This document shows, one piece after another, positions 36,301 to 48,818 of a stretch of DNA of 64,000 bases. A program made the position numbers and the translations under genes. Origin of the DNA: Volvox africanus (Eukaryota; Chlorophyta; Chlorophyceae; Chlamydomonadales; Volvocaceae). Below the pieces are notes generated by a model. It made no database searches, was not told the DNA's origin, and saw nothing but the letters and a program-made list of their open reading frames with translations. The stretch covers positions 313,001-377,000 of the forward strand of contig BSDZ01000027.1 in the NCBI GenBank assembly GCA_030268105.1, given 5' to 3'. Each line of letters starts with the position of its first letter. Positions within the stretch are counted from its first letter, which is position 1.

Positions 36301-36632
36301 TCGGCTTTGCCGAGTCACGGTTGGTTCGGTCGGGTCGCTGTCACGAGAGTGATGTGGCGGCGGCGCTTCGACGGGAGCTCCCGCGCTATCGCGCCAAGGA
36401 GGCCCTCTCAGATGGCGTACTGCGGGACTTGATCCGAAACTGGCACCCCAACGCGGATCGCACCCCCAATGGCTACTACCGCAACCTCTCCCTGGCTGCC
36501 CGAGTGAATGCCTTCACGGGTAAGGTGGAGGGCAGTGCCGTCAATGCCCCTAACGTCAATGCCGCAGTAGTGCCGGCGGAGACGGGCTCCGAGGAGCAGC
36601 TGCCGCGGGAGCGAGTAGTCGAGTACTTATGA
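33367..36632 (+). CDS. Predicted plastid membrane protein, 7 exons, 360 aa
   Basis: Exons: 33367-33625, 33811-33869, 34160-34211, 34399-34546, 35025-35118, 35839-35977, 36301-36632; all phases fit (1083 nt). The first 75 residues are Ser/Arg/Cys-rich with few acidic residues, like a chloroplast transit peptide. Hydrophobic segments: about 78-97 (LLAMGALALAATATVGY), 126-151 (VVAGLLWGLSLFFASPL), 182-203 and 205-224. The C-terminal soluble part carries RLNLEEARQLDQQWRDF, RLVRSGRCHESDVAAALRRE and LRDLIRNWHPNADRTPNGYY. These motifs look like those of uncharacterised plant and algal plastid proteins, though I cannot name the family. The protein ends in a low-complexity Ala/Val/Asn tail. Start chosen because it gives the leader and the phase needed at exon 2. 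Confidence 0.8.
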
Positions 36633-36789
36633 CCGTAGCAGCGACGAGCATCCTCGACCCGTCGCCGGCGGCCATGGTGGCCACAATGAAAGCCGGCGAC
36701 GCGCCATGACAGCTTGTCAAGAAACCATCCGATTTCCTTAAGCAACTCGATGAAACCAGTTGTTGATTATGACTCCAGTTCAGGAGAAT

Positions 36790-36794
36790 TGTAA
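36790..36794 (+). terminator. Candidate TGTAA polyadenylation signal
   Basis: TGTAA about 158 bases past the stop codon of the plastid membrane-protein gene. Suggestive only. Confidence 0.4.
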
Positions 36795-39700
36795 TTGTCG
36801 GAGCGTATCATCACCCCCTCTCGGTATTCATGTTGACATATCCGTATTATTTTTGAAAGTGAGCTCTGTTGACTATTTGGCAGTTGCACGTGCATGCTGA
36901 GGGAGGAGGGCTGCACAACCTTGCTAAGTCCGTAATATGGCTTTATGCTATGCAGCAGGGATGGACTGCACAATCCGAAATCGAGGGTCGGCAAAAAGAA
37001 ACAGATCATATCTAGGGCAAAGCCATCCTGGGGAGGAGAGGAAGCGATGGATGCATGCGAGGGAACGTAGAGAGGGCCCTTCATGCAGAAGCTGTTGCCG
37101 GGGGGGGGAGAATGCCGGAGGTGCCTGGCTGCCCGGCAGCGTGGTACGGTGACGTGATGATTTAGAATATGGTACTGATTATGATGAAAAGCATTCATCA
37201 GTGTACGGTGTGTGTTTTATGTATGTGTATCTGAGCTTTGAATATGAAGTCATTAGGGATTGAAATAAATCGTTCAGCAAACTTGTTCTCCAAATAAACG
37301 TTTTGCCAGACATCTGAACACGGAAGGCCTGGCTATTAGGCAGCATCACTCGTCCGACTCCGGCACCTGCTATGGCCCGAGCAGCAATATCGCTGCTCTC
37401 TTAGTGTCACACGGAACTGAGTACCCAGTGGCGAAGCAACAAACCCCTCGCGTCCATCCCAGTATTAGTGCCACCACCACCACCACCACCACCAGCGACA
37501 ACAGGATGGGGATAAACCGTTGTCACATCAGGGCTCGCTGCTCCAGGAGCACTCCAAAGCAACCTGGTGGGCGGGTTGATCCATCCCCTGACATATCCCG
37601 GCTTTCACTTCTTTTCGTATTTTTATAAATGTTTCGGTATGTTATGTGGTGGTGTTACATCAGGCCCTGGATGGGCTCCTCTACTCGGTGGATTAGGGCC
37701 ATCCAGGGCATCTCACCTGACACCAGCTGCACGGACACAGGCAGGAAAGGGAAGACAGATGCCCAAACGGAAAAAAATTAAACACGAGGAAATTTATACG
37801 GCCGACGTACGTGGCCATTCTTTCTAGATGGAATTGCTGCCATGCATGAGAGGGTAAAGAAGGTAGTGGAACTCCGGCCCCTCGGTCCCTTCCCGCCCTC
37901 CCCTGTCACTTCGGCCCTCACTGTCGGTTTCCCCTCCCACCCGCTCCTCAACCCTGGTATTGTTCACGGGAAGATTTTCGAGTTTTCACATCGGGACCTA
38001 CAGCTTCGCCGCCGCTGTAACCGATTTCAAGTTACTGGCGCTACCGCTGCCGCTGCCGCTGCCCCTTTTCAGCTCCCGGAGTAGTCACAGCCAACATGAC
38101 TGGTCCGAGAGCAGCTCCAGACATGTCCTGTGCCGCCAGCTCTCTCCAGATCAGACACACACACCCACATGCGAGCCATCAGCCTTCATCGACATCACCA
38201 TACGGCAACGCGGGTAGCATGACAGTTCCCTTCGGCTGCCCGTTGCCACCACCGGCGTCGAGCTCCCTCGGCTCTGCCTCTGCTCCAGTGCCCCTGCTGT
38301 CACCGCAATTAGCACCCATACCCAGTAAGACGGCGGTTCACACGCTCTGACGCCGCTTACATGTACACGCTCCTGGTCTCCCCCTTGACACCCAACTCGA
38401 TGCCCCCTGCTTCACACTCGAACCTCCCGGACGATCCATCTGCTGCTGCGACTGTCAGGCCGTACGACGCAAGGAAATAAGATGACATTGACGTGACGGT
38501 CCCCGTTGTTGCTGCCATCTGTCCCGCAGTTGGTGATCACACCGACCACCCCACCCGACCATCCTTCCTCCTCGGGGGCCAACTGGTGCGTAACAGCCCT
38601 CTCAACCTACACAGAGCACAGCAGGGTTGCCGTTACCCCGAGTGACAACCACTTCTGAAGGGCCTTAGGCTTTCATGGGGAGCTGACCTCCAGCTGCTAC
38701 ATCTTACGAGTGTGGCAGGAGCTCCGCTGTCATTTCGACAGAGCCAGCGACTCTTGGGGGGGCAAAAGTACGCGGGGAGTGCGCAGCTGGCTCAGCGGCG
38801 AGCAGTGTTCCTCCCGTCCAGTTTCCCAATCCCTTCCCACCTTCTCCATGCCGCTCCACACACACACCCTGCACGTTGACAGTCGTAGCATGCAGTCCCT
38901 TGACGAGCCCTGCGGCCGGCTTGACCCCCGCTTCGGCCATGGGCCCGGCTTCTACACGAATCCAGCCGTCCCCACCTGCGCTGCATGGATTGCGGCGCGT
39001 TTGCGAGTACGAATACCAGAGGGTCCGGGAATAGGTTGGAGTCTGGTGTTTCCCGGCCTTTTTCAGCTGCGGCATTTAGAAGGTAAGAATGTCGGGAAAT
39101 GTTGTGACATTCAGCACGGATGATGGGAAAGAGATCATTACGTAAAATCCTAGAGTGATTGTTGGAATCGGAGTGAGATGCAGGTGTGTATACTGGGGAA
39201 AGGGGAGGGAAGGACTATGGGAATATGGGGGGCTCCAGAGCCCATAAACCCCCATACGCAGATCGACGGGTGGGGTGGACTGCGGATAGCGTTTGCGCCC
39301 AATAAATAAATAAAATCAAACCCAAGGACGGTGCCGGTCTACAATACTACTTGGAGATAAAGAGATTTTGACTTATGTCCGGCCGTTCTTTCCAAAGTTT
39401 TGGTGCCGTATCATACACGGTGCCGTATCCACCGCCTTGGGAGACTAACATGTACGTAGCTACGTATCACATTTTGGCGTCTCCTCCACACCTCGTCAGT
39501 ACGAAAAATATTTGGTCTGTTCCTCTCTGTTCCTGAATTACGTCCCATCCCGGGCACCCTAAGTTTCCCTCCCGCGATTTGATTTTGTTCAAAACTCCTT
39601 ATTTTAGGTGGTACAAAAGCCGGTGCAGCTTGGGGTACATAAATATGGGAATGCGGATGGACCTGCTGGTTTGCAGGTATACAAGAATTGGTGAGGAGGA

Positions 39701-40316
39701 CCGACGAGACTTCGACATTATTTGACAACCTAGACCCAGGTCTGTGGTTCGGTCATCCAACTTTTGGTGATGATCTCCTAAATCATACTGACCCAGCCAT
39801 GGGTTTTCACTGCCTTTACCTTCGCTACATAGGATTTTTCAGGATACGGCCACTTCACAGGAGGATAGGTCAAGGAGCGCCACCATAATGGAAAATTTTG
39901 TTGCAGACAATTCCTTTTTACAGGTCCGGTTCGAGGAGCTGAGCAGAGGGCGGCTGCTTGGCCGAAAAGTAAGAGCGGATCAATCCTTACAAGTCACAGA
40001 CAAAAGGCTAGCTTTGCACACTGTGTCAAATTCGTGCAAGTATACAGGCTCACCCACGCACACAACACACTGTAATTCGCGCGTTCAGTGTACGACTGGA
40101 TGGTAATTTGTCGTGACCGTTCGTGGTGCGTAAGGCGGAATCGGATCTCGCGTGCACTCATACGAAATACCCTGAAAAGCCAAAATAATGCCCCTTTAAA
40201 ACCGAATTGAACCATTTGGTAGCATTCCCCTGAATTAAACAAAAGGACATGATTCTCAACACAGACAGACAACAAATTCCTTTATGGCTCATATTTTGTA
40301 TGATTTCGTGTTGTTG

Positions 40317-40343
40317 ACAGACAGACAGACAGACAGACAGACG
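40317..40343. repeat. GACA tetranucleotide microsatellite
   Basis: Short run of perfect GACA units in non-coding DNA. Confidence 0.85.
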
Positions 40344-42523
40344 CACACGGGCAGTCTGGCCCCGAAATAAACAAATGGTTTCCCGCCAACACGACTCGAC
40401 CCAAAGTGCACATCCTGCTGGCACTTGAACGCGAATTTCATATTTTATCCCAGCAGTACTGTACTGCCAATCACGCGGTGAGGAGCCCAGCGTGCCATTC
40501 CGACCAACAGCACCTATCACCACATCCGATGTGAAATAATCCAGGGATACATAAATCAAAATAGCAACGGCTAAACTGGCAACAGCCGCAGCCATACTAT
40601 GACCTACAGCGACCAGCTGCATCTGTTGCAACTAAACCCTTATAAGGCGATAAGGACACACATCTCGACACGTCACTTGCACACAGATACACTCTCACAA
40701 AGCGGTTTGGCTTAGGTTCTTACAAAACCCAACCAGGGCTTACGGCAATATCCCACTTGCTTTCACGGGAAATCCACACTGCCTGAATCCACCCCGCCGG
40801 GCTCGGGTCATGTTCTTATCGCGCACAGAACATAACAGTGGGTTACTAAGGTCACACGAACCTCCTACAGCCATGTTCCGCCAAACACTGATGGGGCGGC
40901 CTTTATTTCTTCTCTTGTTTTCTTCCGGAATAGATAACTAAATACACGAATTGTCAACAAATAAATATTATTGCCGCATCCCCCTCTCCTGACCTTCGAG
41001 GAGATGGCGTACAACAGCTGAATGCAGCACACCGTACAAGCGGATCAGGTAGAGACGCGCTCGTAATAAATGGGGAGCGCCAGTGAGCCTTCATCCTCCG
41101 GAAGGAAGGTCGCAAACGGCCGTGCAGAAAACACACGGAGCTACAGCCAAGCAGGATTATTAAATATTTCAACAGATGGGACTGAAGCATCACGCGAACG
41201 TAGGCTGTCATCACATGCTGTGATGGAACTACGTTGGGCAAACGTGGGCCACCTATTAGAGAGTTGCGGCTTTTAATAAGACGGTGCAGGCATGAATGAC
41301 GCTTTAAATATATAACACATATTTTTCACGACACGACACGACGACGGAATTTCTTAATACACAACAAGGCACACAACACACGCAGATGCTAGGCAGGAAG
41401 GCAGAGAGGTGATGGAAACCGCCACAGTACAGCACTGTACAACACTTTGCTGTATGTTCATTCGAGTTGTTAGCCGCACCACGATGACAACAGATATTGT
41501 TGTGATAAAATATCTTATAGCACAACCCACCGCACTTCCAGTACTCAAAATTGAAGCTTCTTGCATCCTAACACGGACTACGCAATGAATTATATAATGG
41601 ATTAAACACCTCATATCTGCCCGAGACGTCGTGACATGCATGCACCATTCAATCCACCTCAGTTTACAATATTGCACCTCACTCCTATACGCGATCCTTC
41701 CGCAACTACCCTTCGAAATTTTCATGGTTGCCAGCACGCCGCCTGTAGATCCCGTGCACAAAGGGAAGAAATGCTGAGTGCGCGAGCCTAATCAAGCTCC
41801 ACCTGGCGGCCCGACAGGCAAGTTAGAGATATTAGTGCGTTATACCTAGCATTTTGCCGGACGGTGTCGAGAGCTTAGATCGGGACATCAAGCCGTCAGG
41901 TAGCAGTACCCGCTCCTGCGACCCACGGACGAGCTATCAGCAGGATTAACGCTTCATAGAGTGCTATCGAGTCCCGTTCCAAGGTCACAGCCGCAGGCCA
42001 AGACCAACTCTATAAGTGAGCATTCCGCATATAATGTGTTTGGTGGACGGTAATTTGGTGTGACAATACTTTCGTTGCTGAAGCGATGAAACGTTTTCCT
42101 TCATACAATACTTTTAGAAGATAAGAAATGCTATTCGAACCTCACTTCAGCAGCTGCTTTTACCATACGCGACCACCTGCTACGCAGTTGCCCATGGCTC
42201 CCGTTATACTTAACTTTCAAATACAAATCCACGAGATAGGAGCGACAACAGCTACTGCTGCTTTGGCCAAGCATGCCCAACATCCAGCACCGTAATTGTA
42301 GTTCTATGATATCACGACAAGACCCATCCCGCCCTCCCTCCCTCCCTCCCTTCTCCCTTGCTCTTTCCCTTCCTCTCTCCCTCCTCCCTCTCTCCCTCAA
42401 CTTTCACAACCGTTTGCTTTCTGAGCAATCATATCTCATCTGAACTTTTTTGTGTTACTTACAACCCCCCTCGAGTTCCCCCGATGTGGTCCTGCCCGGA
42501 TGTCTATATGCCCCAACAGAAAA

Positions 42524-42525
<2 letters not shown>

Positions 42526-42603
<78 letters not shown>
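42526..42603. repeat. CTG/CAG trinucleotide array, 26 copies
   Basis: Seventy-eight uninterrupted bases of CTG. The frames through it read as poly-Leu, poly-Ala or poly-Cys on the plus strand and poly-Gln on the minus strand, but no flanking coding evidence supports a gene. Confidence 0.95.
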
Positions 42604-42604
<1 letters not shown>

Positions 42605-43438
42605 GAATCACTTACGCAGGCCTCAAACCGGACCCATGCTCCGTTGGCATGTCGATTTGTGGAGCAGGTCCTGCTGAAGGGGGCCCTGCTGCTTTCACGG
42701 CATAGAACAGCCATGGCATGCATGGCTGGCCGTGAGATGGTCAAAACGAAGGGGCTGCACAACTGCCAACAAATACCGATGAAGGAAATGCTACAGCCAG
42801 GGTCAGAGAGCCATCCATGATTGCTTGGATCTACTGGGTTGCCTTGTCAGGTTGATTCCGGTAACAAACGAGACCTCAGCCTGCTAAATAGTACGCATCG
42901 CATCTGAAGTGTGGGGCAATATGCAATACAATGTAGATGTAGGGAAGTCGGCAAAATGTATCCGTAACTTCGGGAAAAGAATTGGCTCTGAGGGCTGGGC
43001 CTAGGGGTCTGCAGCTGTGAAGCCCGAGACTGCGGGGGTCTACCCAACTGGAAACGGCTGGGCAGACTGCTGTGTGTCCTGAGTGGACAGCTGTAGAGGT
43101 TGATATGTGGCATTGTTTTCACTCACACGTTGTGCCGGCGTTCCCTAAGCGACGAAGAGCCAACTAAGAACTGGTACGACAAGGGGAATCTGTGTCGTCC
43201 GCATTACGAAATCTGGATGGACCCTCCACAGCCTGCTGGCAGGTCCTCCTGAAACCATTTCATGACTGCAAAAATTGGCGAGCAAGGTTCCAAATTGAGG
43301 GTAAAAGGAGTGTCGGTCTATAAACATGTAGGTTGGGCGCAGGCACTAGCCAGAGGTTGGGATAAACATGCGGTGGATGGGTCAGTGTCCAAATAGGCTT
43401 CCATGTGTGTGGTGGAACATGCCATAAAACGAGATGGG

Positions 43439-43476
<38 letters not shown>

Positions 43477-43654
43477 GCAGCCACAATGCTTTATACATCA
43501 TATCATATATAATAATGATGATGATGATGATAGTGCGCCAGCCATAGCCTGGCGTGTGTTAAATGGGTGGGGAACTGAGGGGCGGCATAGCCCCCCATGT
43601 ACGCTCGCACCACGGGACCTGGGGTCTTAGGGGCTTTATAACATGCTTCAATTT

Positions 43655-44344
43655 TCAATGCGGAGCTCCTCCCATCCAAGGGCTTACCAGGTCATAGCCA
43701 AAGCATTTCAAGAGTTCCGTTGCGCTGTCTGCGCAAGTCTCGCCATCGTTTAATGCTTGATCGATATAGCTGAGATACTGCACGCGCAAACTTGATGGCT
43801 CAACCCTTTCACCCGAAATGATTTCTCCTTCATCTACTACAATACAATTATGTTAGTTGATTGGGCGGGCGACCAACGGGAAAGCGGTACCACTGACATG
43901 GCACGCACCTGAGCTGAAGCGCTCTTCAGTGCAAACGGACGACATTGCATGTGATGTAAGCTGGTCGTAATTTGGAATGTTGTTGGCTTGTAATGCGCTC
44001 CCCCCATAACTCGTCTGGGTTTGCGAAAGCGGCTTGGCATTGCAGCACTGCGGCAACGCTTCCGCGCTTCAACGCTTCCGCTTCTTGCCACACGTGACGA
44101 GATTATATAGTATTATATGACTCCCCAAATTACTTGTACCATGCATAGGGCGAGCAGGGCCTTATGATAATGAGTAGCTGTATGTACTCACTTTTGTCGC
44201 AACGACGTCTTCTGAGCGAAGGAAGCTCGAGATAAATATCACAGAAGATGAAATAGTACATAATACGATGAGTATCAATGAAGCAATAAGCGCGAGCTCC
44301 AGCACTTGCCCTCCCTCCGACGCCGATGCGAAATCAATTCTCAT
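43655..44344 (-). CDS. Putative single-pass membrane protein, 3 exons, 157 aa
   Basis: Unrec​ognised. Exons (minus) 44192-44344, 43909-44047 and 43655-43836 join in phase (474 nt) with GT-AG introns and end at TGA. Residues 1-13 are polar. A strong hydrophobic segment follows (LELALIASLILIVLCTISSS, then VIFISSF), then a Cys pair at the first junction. The remaining 100 residues are polar and Ser/Asn/Glu-rich (YGGSALQANNIPNYDQ, SLRVQYLSYIDQALNDG, ATELLKCFGYD). The layout is an N-terminal anchor with a soluble C-terminal region. Exon 3 may instead splice at the GTAAGC within its end. Lies head-to-head with the single-pass gene at 45426. Function unknown. Confidence 0.5.
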
Positions 44345-45425
44345 TCGATGCGATTGATGAACTTGTTTGATGCATAATACCGCAACCTTATACGCCACGC
44401 ATTATTTCAATTAAATGCAATCGTTAAAGCTTATGTTCTAGCGCGTAGGTGTGGGAGCATGAACGGCTTCAAGTGCAACCTTGCGCCTTGGGCCTTATCT
44501 ACGGATTTACGGGAAAGCGTGTCACAGGCTGACATTCTCTAGCTCGAAGCTTCAGCAAGAATTTATAGCTACATTTTTATAGATTTAATCGAATAAAATT
44601 TAATTATCATTAATAAAAGCCTGTAAGGAAAGGTAGTAATGTAAACTGAGATGATAACCACGGACAGGTTAGTGGTGAGTCCGCCAATTCTAAGCGCCTA
44701 GATTCTATCTAGAGCCAGTTCCTTTTTAATTCATTAAGTAATGCGAGCTGTTACTTATGCTAACTATGACGTAAAAAGATGCCGTTTAAAATGATCTATC
44801 ACCTATCTATAAGTTAGGAATGCGTCAAGGATCAGCACTGGACAGAATCACTGCTTGCTGTGCACGTCCCGATTGCGGTACTTGTTCATTATAAATTTCA
44901 CAGATCAACACTAGGGCGCGTGAGCGTACAGCGTCTCGTGGCCATGTACTGCAAAACGGCCTACTTCCAGAGCCTGCGCTTCCGCAGCAATGCCGTTAAG
45001 TTTATTTTTGTTATAAGATTAAAATAATCAATTGAAAATGTTTATAAGCTGCTAGATACAGCTATTGCATGCTCAAGCGCCTAGGTAGAAATACCGGCTA
45101 CAAAACTAACCGTATGCAACCACCATGCTGGTGTCAAAGTGCACCATTTCTGCCTGTGATTATGCACATCTATACAAAATTCATAGAATTAGTGGTTTTG
45201 ATACTGCTACATGCTTTCTGAGGACGTTTGGGCAAGTTTTGGACTAACCGCCGGTTATCGAAACTGAAGTACAAAACTTGTACTTCATAAACAATACAAA
45301 ATGCAAATTCATTCTGCGTGCATGTGATCAAAAATTTTCAAAATTTTATACACCTGATAATAAACTGTATGCGCAGTCGGTTCCGCGTACATATGTTCAA
45401 GCAAGCAAGCAAGTCTGTGCAAGCT
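44345..45425. promoter_or_regulatory. Divergent intergenic region between two membrane-protein genes
   Basis: About 1.1 kb of AT-rich DNA separating start codons on opposite strands. Promoters for both small genes should be here; no element can be named. Confidence 0.4.
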
Positions 45426-45972
45426 ATGGAAGTCAACATCGCTTTCTGGGATCAAGCATGGCTGGTGTCGGTGGGAATCGTAGCCTGTATCGTGACGATA
45501 TCCTTAATTTGGGTCTCTGAATATCGACATCAGCGAGAAGGCCCTTCTCAGGACTCTAGCCTATGTACGGCACCTGTTGCGATGGAGGGCAAGCGAGGGA
45601 CGCGTTTCTGTTACCATGTCCCGGTCGGTTAAACTAAAACACTGATTTCGGGCCAGCCATTACCGGCCTGGGTTTCCAGCAGGTTTGTGACCGACAGTCA
45701 TTATATCGCGGCCTTCCCCGCAGATGTCAGAGTCGTCTGGCGACCTTAACCTCCACCGATGGCTTACCGATGACGATCTAATACCACCCACCAATACATT
45801 GTCGCCCTCAGACACGCCAATTCAGATTCGTGGCACGTCCTGCTCGGCCCCCGGCCCCAAGCCAGACTCCGCAGCAAGGGCGATAGACGAGAGGTGGGGA
45901 AGTCCCAAGTTAGACAGGATGACGATATGGTGGCCTGTGTCCGCCCAAGGGGCCCTATCCATTGCAATGTGA
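45426..45972 (+). CDS. Putative single-pass membrane protein, relative of 48819 gene
   Basis: From the Met at 45426 the frame encodes MEVNIAFWDQAWLVSVGIVA and continues CIVTISLIWVSEYRHQREG: a short N-terminal segment, one membrane helix and a basic stop. This is clearly related to the N terminus of the gene at 48819 (MEVTFWDKAWLVSIGVVSCL). A second exon probably starts at 45724 after a good acceptor (CCCCGCAG) and encodes 82 polar residues (DLNLHRWLTDDDLIPPTN) ending at 45972. The donor of exon 1 is not resolved, as only weak GT sites preserve phase, so the gene may be decaying or mis-modelled. Function unknown. Confidence 0.45.
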
Positions 45973-46210
45973 TCGTGAGTTGATTGGACTTGATGAAGAC
46001 TGGATGTACTGCTGCCTACGTAAGGCTGCGTGCGCGGCTTCCCTCATTACAGTCGTTAGCAAAAGCAAAACAGTTTCGAAATAAACAGCGCCAATGATGG
46101 GCAGAGGGGGACGCATCGCACACGGGTGTCCCGACATAGTAGTGAAAGTCGCACATAGTACGACACAGAACATGGTTCCCGATAGGGAACAGCGTCACCC
46201 CTGATGTCTG

Positions 46211-46430
46211 CTTCATAGGCATCGCTGCACCGTGTCCAGCTATCCCTTGTGCGCGCCCTCTGTCTGTCTGTCTATCCTAGCCTGTTTGTCTCTGTCTGCC
46301 TCCAGGGCTTTCCTCCCACTCTTCATAGGCATCGCTGCACCGTGTCCAGCTATCCCTTGTGCGCGCCCTCTGTCTGTCTGTCTATCCTAGCCTGTTTGTC
46401 TCTGTCTGCCTCCAGGGCTTTCCTCCCACA
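46211..46430. repeat. 110-base tandem duplication
   Basis: Two copies (46211-46320 and 46321-46430) that differ only at the last base. Each begins CTTCATAGGCATCGCTGCAC. Recent duplication, non-coding as far as can be judged. Confidence 0.95.
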
Positions 46431-46440
46431 CTTCTCTGTG

Positions 46441-46442
46441 TC

Positions 46443-46489
<47 letters not shown>

Positions 46490-46490
46490 G
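46441..46490. repeat. TCTG tetranucleotide microsatellite
   Basis: About eleven consecutive TCTG units immediately after the 110-base tandem duplication, which itself contains shorter TCTG runs. Confidence 0.9.
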
Positions 46491-48818
46491 CATGTCTCAA
46501 TCTTCCCGCTCCCGCAGCAATCTTCAAGCTTCCTCCCAGCTTTCATCCCCCATCCCTTACCTTCACCTTACCCCGATCTCCCCCCCTTCCCGAATGCGCA
46601 GCGCCATACGAGGATCCCAGTTCGGCCGCACAATTCCACAGCCCCAATTGCCTCGATAGGTCTTTAACTTCAACTTACAATCATTACCTGGCAAGATGCC
46701 ATTCGATGAGGGCGTCACCCGCCAGTACGGGTGGTTCTTCGGTGCGGAACGGGGCTCCTTCGGGGCGCGAGACCCCAAACTCTAAAACCCCTTTCCCCAT
46801 GCAGGCTCATGGCTGGGATGGATCGAACAATGAGGAGGTGGCTATTAAAGAATGCTTTCTTGGGAGGCGGAGTGGCGCAGAGGTGCCTTTTTTAAACCAA
46901 TTTATGACGAAATGTCGGAATCAGAAGAAGGCAATCAGTGACGTAAAGTGCACGAGATGTGGTGATGTAGCTTTGCGCGCCCGCACAAGTCCATAAATAG
47001 GAAAGCGAAGTGGTTAAGTAAGAAAGCAGCGAATGGAATGTTTGTGGTGTGAAGTGAAAGGAGGTGAGGAGAGGTGCAGATGAGGGAAGAAAGTGAGAGG
47101 GAGGAAAGAAGTATGAGAGCAGATAGCGGAGGGCAAAGCAGCACTATGATAGATGGGTCTTTACTTTGCAGATCCTAAGATACAGGTGGGGGATGAGGTG
47201 GCGGCGTTCATGGAGTCGGAACCTGGACGAGTACTGCGAGATTCTGTACTGGAATCCGTATGCATCAGGACGAGAAATGTTTGCACTGAAACACTGTGAG
47301 CATTAGTGCCCAGTAATGGCACGAATGTTCGGATGCATGTACAATTCAAGACTTCAAGATTGGTTGCGCTCTGAGCATGCTTTGTATTTTTTCCCTGTGG
47401 CTGAGAGAATGTGTTGAACATTTCCTGTGTAAGCCGTACGGCACCATCAAGGAAGAGCATGCCGTATTTATGTTCCTCTACTCAATGATATGATTTTTCG
47501 TATTGTGATGTACTCGAATGGTATTTATGATACGATAACGCGCGGTTGTTTCCATGTTCAGTTCATGAGGGCTGCTGGTGTCCTGGGCGGGCATATTTAA
47601 GACTACATTATATCCAAACCAAAGATAGCAGTCTGCAGTCAACTGGTGTTGTAGCTGGTAGGCATCTTCCCGCTCAGGAGGCCTTGTACGGAAAATGCGG
47701 AAAAGACATGCTCCGGTTGTTATTATGGGTGCATTTGTCGATGCAGATTCAAGCTGACTGCGTTTGTGCGCGAAGCCTAATACCCTAATATAATGCGATG
47801 TACAGCGATGGGGAGGATGCGCAGGGGAGGGGGAACCTTCTTGGCTTCGATAAGGCTAGTGGCCAGACGTGCTCTTAAACAGCGTGGGATCAACCCCATC
47901 AAGCTGATCGGCGTGTTCGCATTTGAATTTCTGCTGATGGATTTTGTAATGATGAATTGTACCAAGCAGTGACTTCGTGTATCTAAAGATTCTTTTGTGA
48001 AGGGGGTTGCCCTTCGTTTGCGAACTTTCGGTGTACTAAAGTAGGATCTTACTGTGGCAGCCGGGGAGGGCAAGGAAGCCCGCCAACGGCCATCAATACT
48101 TATTTGGCACAATCCCACGTGCATCCACGCATTGCGGTGTTTGATAAAAATAACAGTGCTGTAGGTGCGGTCATGAGAAGTCGCGGCTGTAGCGTGGCGT
48201 GGGTCGGCGGAAACCAGCTAACGCACGGGCATGGGCTTTGCGACGCTTTACCTCGCGTTGCGTTGCCACGGAAAATGATATAATGAAACCATCCACGGCT
48301 TACTCCTACTGTTTTCGTAATAAAAGATCAGAACCTCAAAGAGCGGCCTGATATGAGCAGGGTGTGTTTTATTTGCATTAATCCTCATAAGGCGCAGATT
48401 CGCGGCTTGATGCTGTCTCCCACCCTTGGCTCGCTATTCGTTACATATTCATTGACAAGAAGAATGATTCTGGGTATAAATTGGTTGAGTTGACCGTGGG
48501 GCCGGCGGTATTAACAGTCTGTAAGTATTGGACTGGACCGTACCGGATACGGGTAGGGCAAGTGATGGCGAGGTGAATTGGCAGACGCAACTGCATATTT
48601 AACTGATGGGAGATCCAATTAATCTATGAAAAGATCCTTGAAGTTAGCGTAGAAGAATTTCAACCTGTGATAACGTGGGAAACTTGTACTTCAGAAGTTT
48701 GTTCGCCAACGAGCCTGTGGCATTTGCCAACTAGCCAAATCAGACTATTTTATATAAACAAGGAATGAAATTCGCCTTCTTCTTGATTGTTACTTTCTGC
48801 GATTAATAATAGAAATTC

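Larger units (their letters stand above)
36633..43654. other. Gene-poor, repeat-rich intergenic region
   Basis: Seven kilobases in which I find no coding chain. A GC-rich stretch at about 37880-38960 has several overlapping open frames, but none resembles a known family; it could be decayed mobile-element DNA. Simple repeats: an ACC tract near 37473-37493, a GACA tract near 40317-40343, a CTG array at 42526-42603 and a CA tract near 43440-43465. Confidence 0.5.
45973..48818. other. Intergenic with tandem repeats; possible orphan exons
   Basis: No complete gene. A 110-base tandem duplication at 46211-46430 is followed by a TCTG tract. Two short stretches look coding but lack partners: 46696-46785 (MPFDEGVTRQYGWFFGAERG) and, after a good acceptor, 47170-47290 (IQVGDEVAAFMESEPGRVL). 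They might belong to one small plus-strand gene, but I cannot join them. Confidence 0.4.

Noticed and set aside
42436..42820. Poly-Gln, poly-Ala, poly-Leu and poly-Cys frames
   Set aside because: All four arise from the same CTG array; the flanks show no coding signal.
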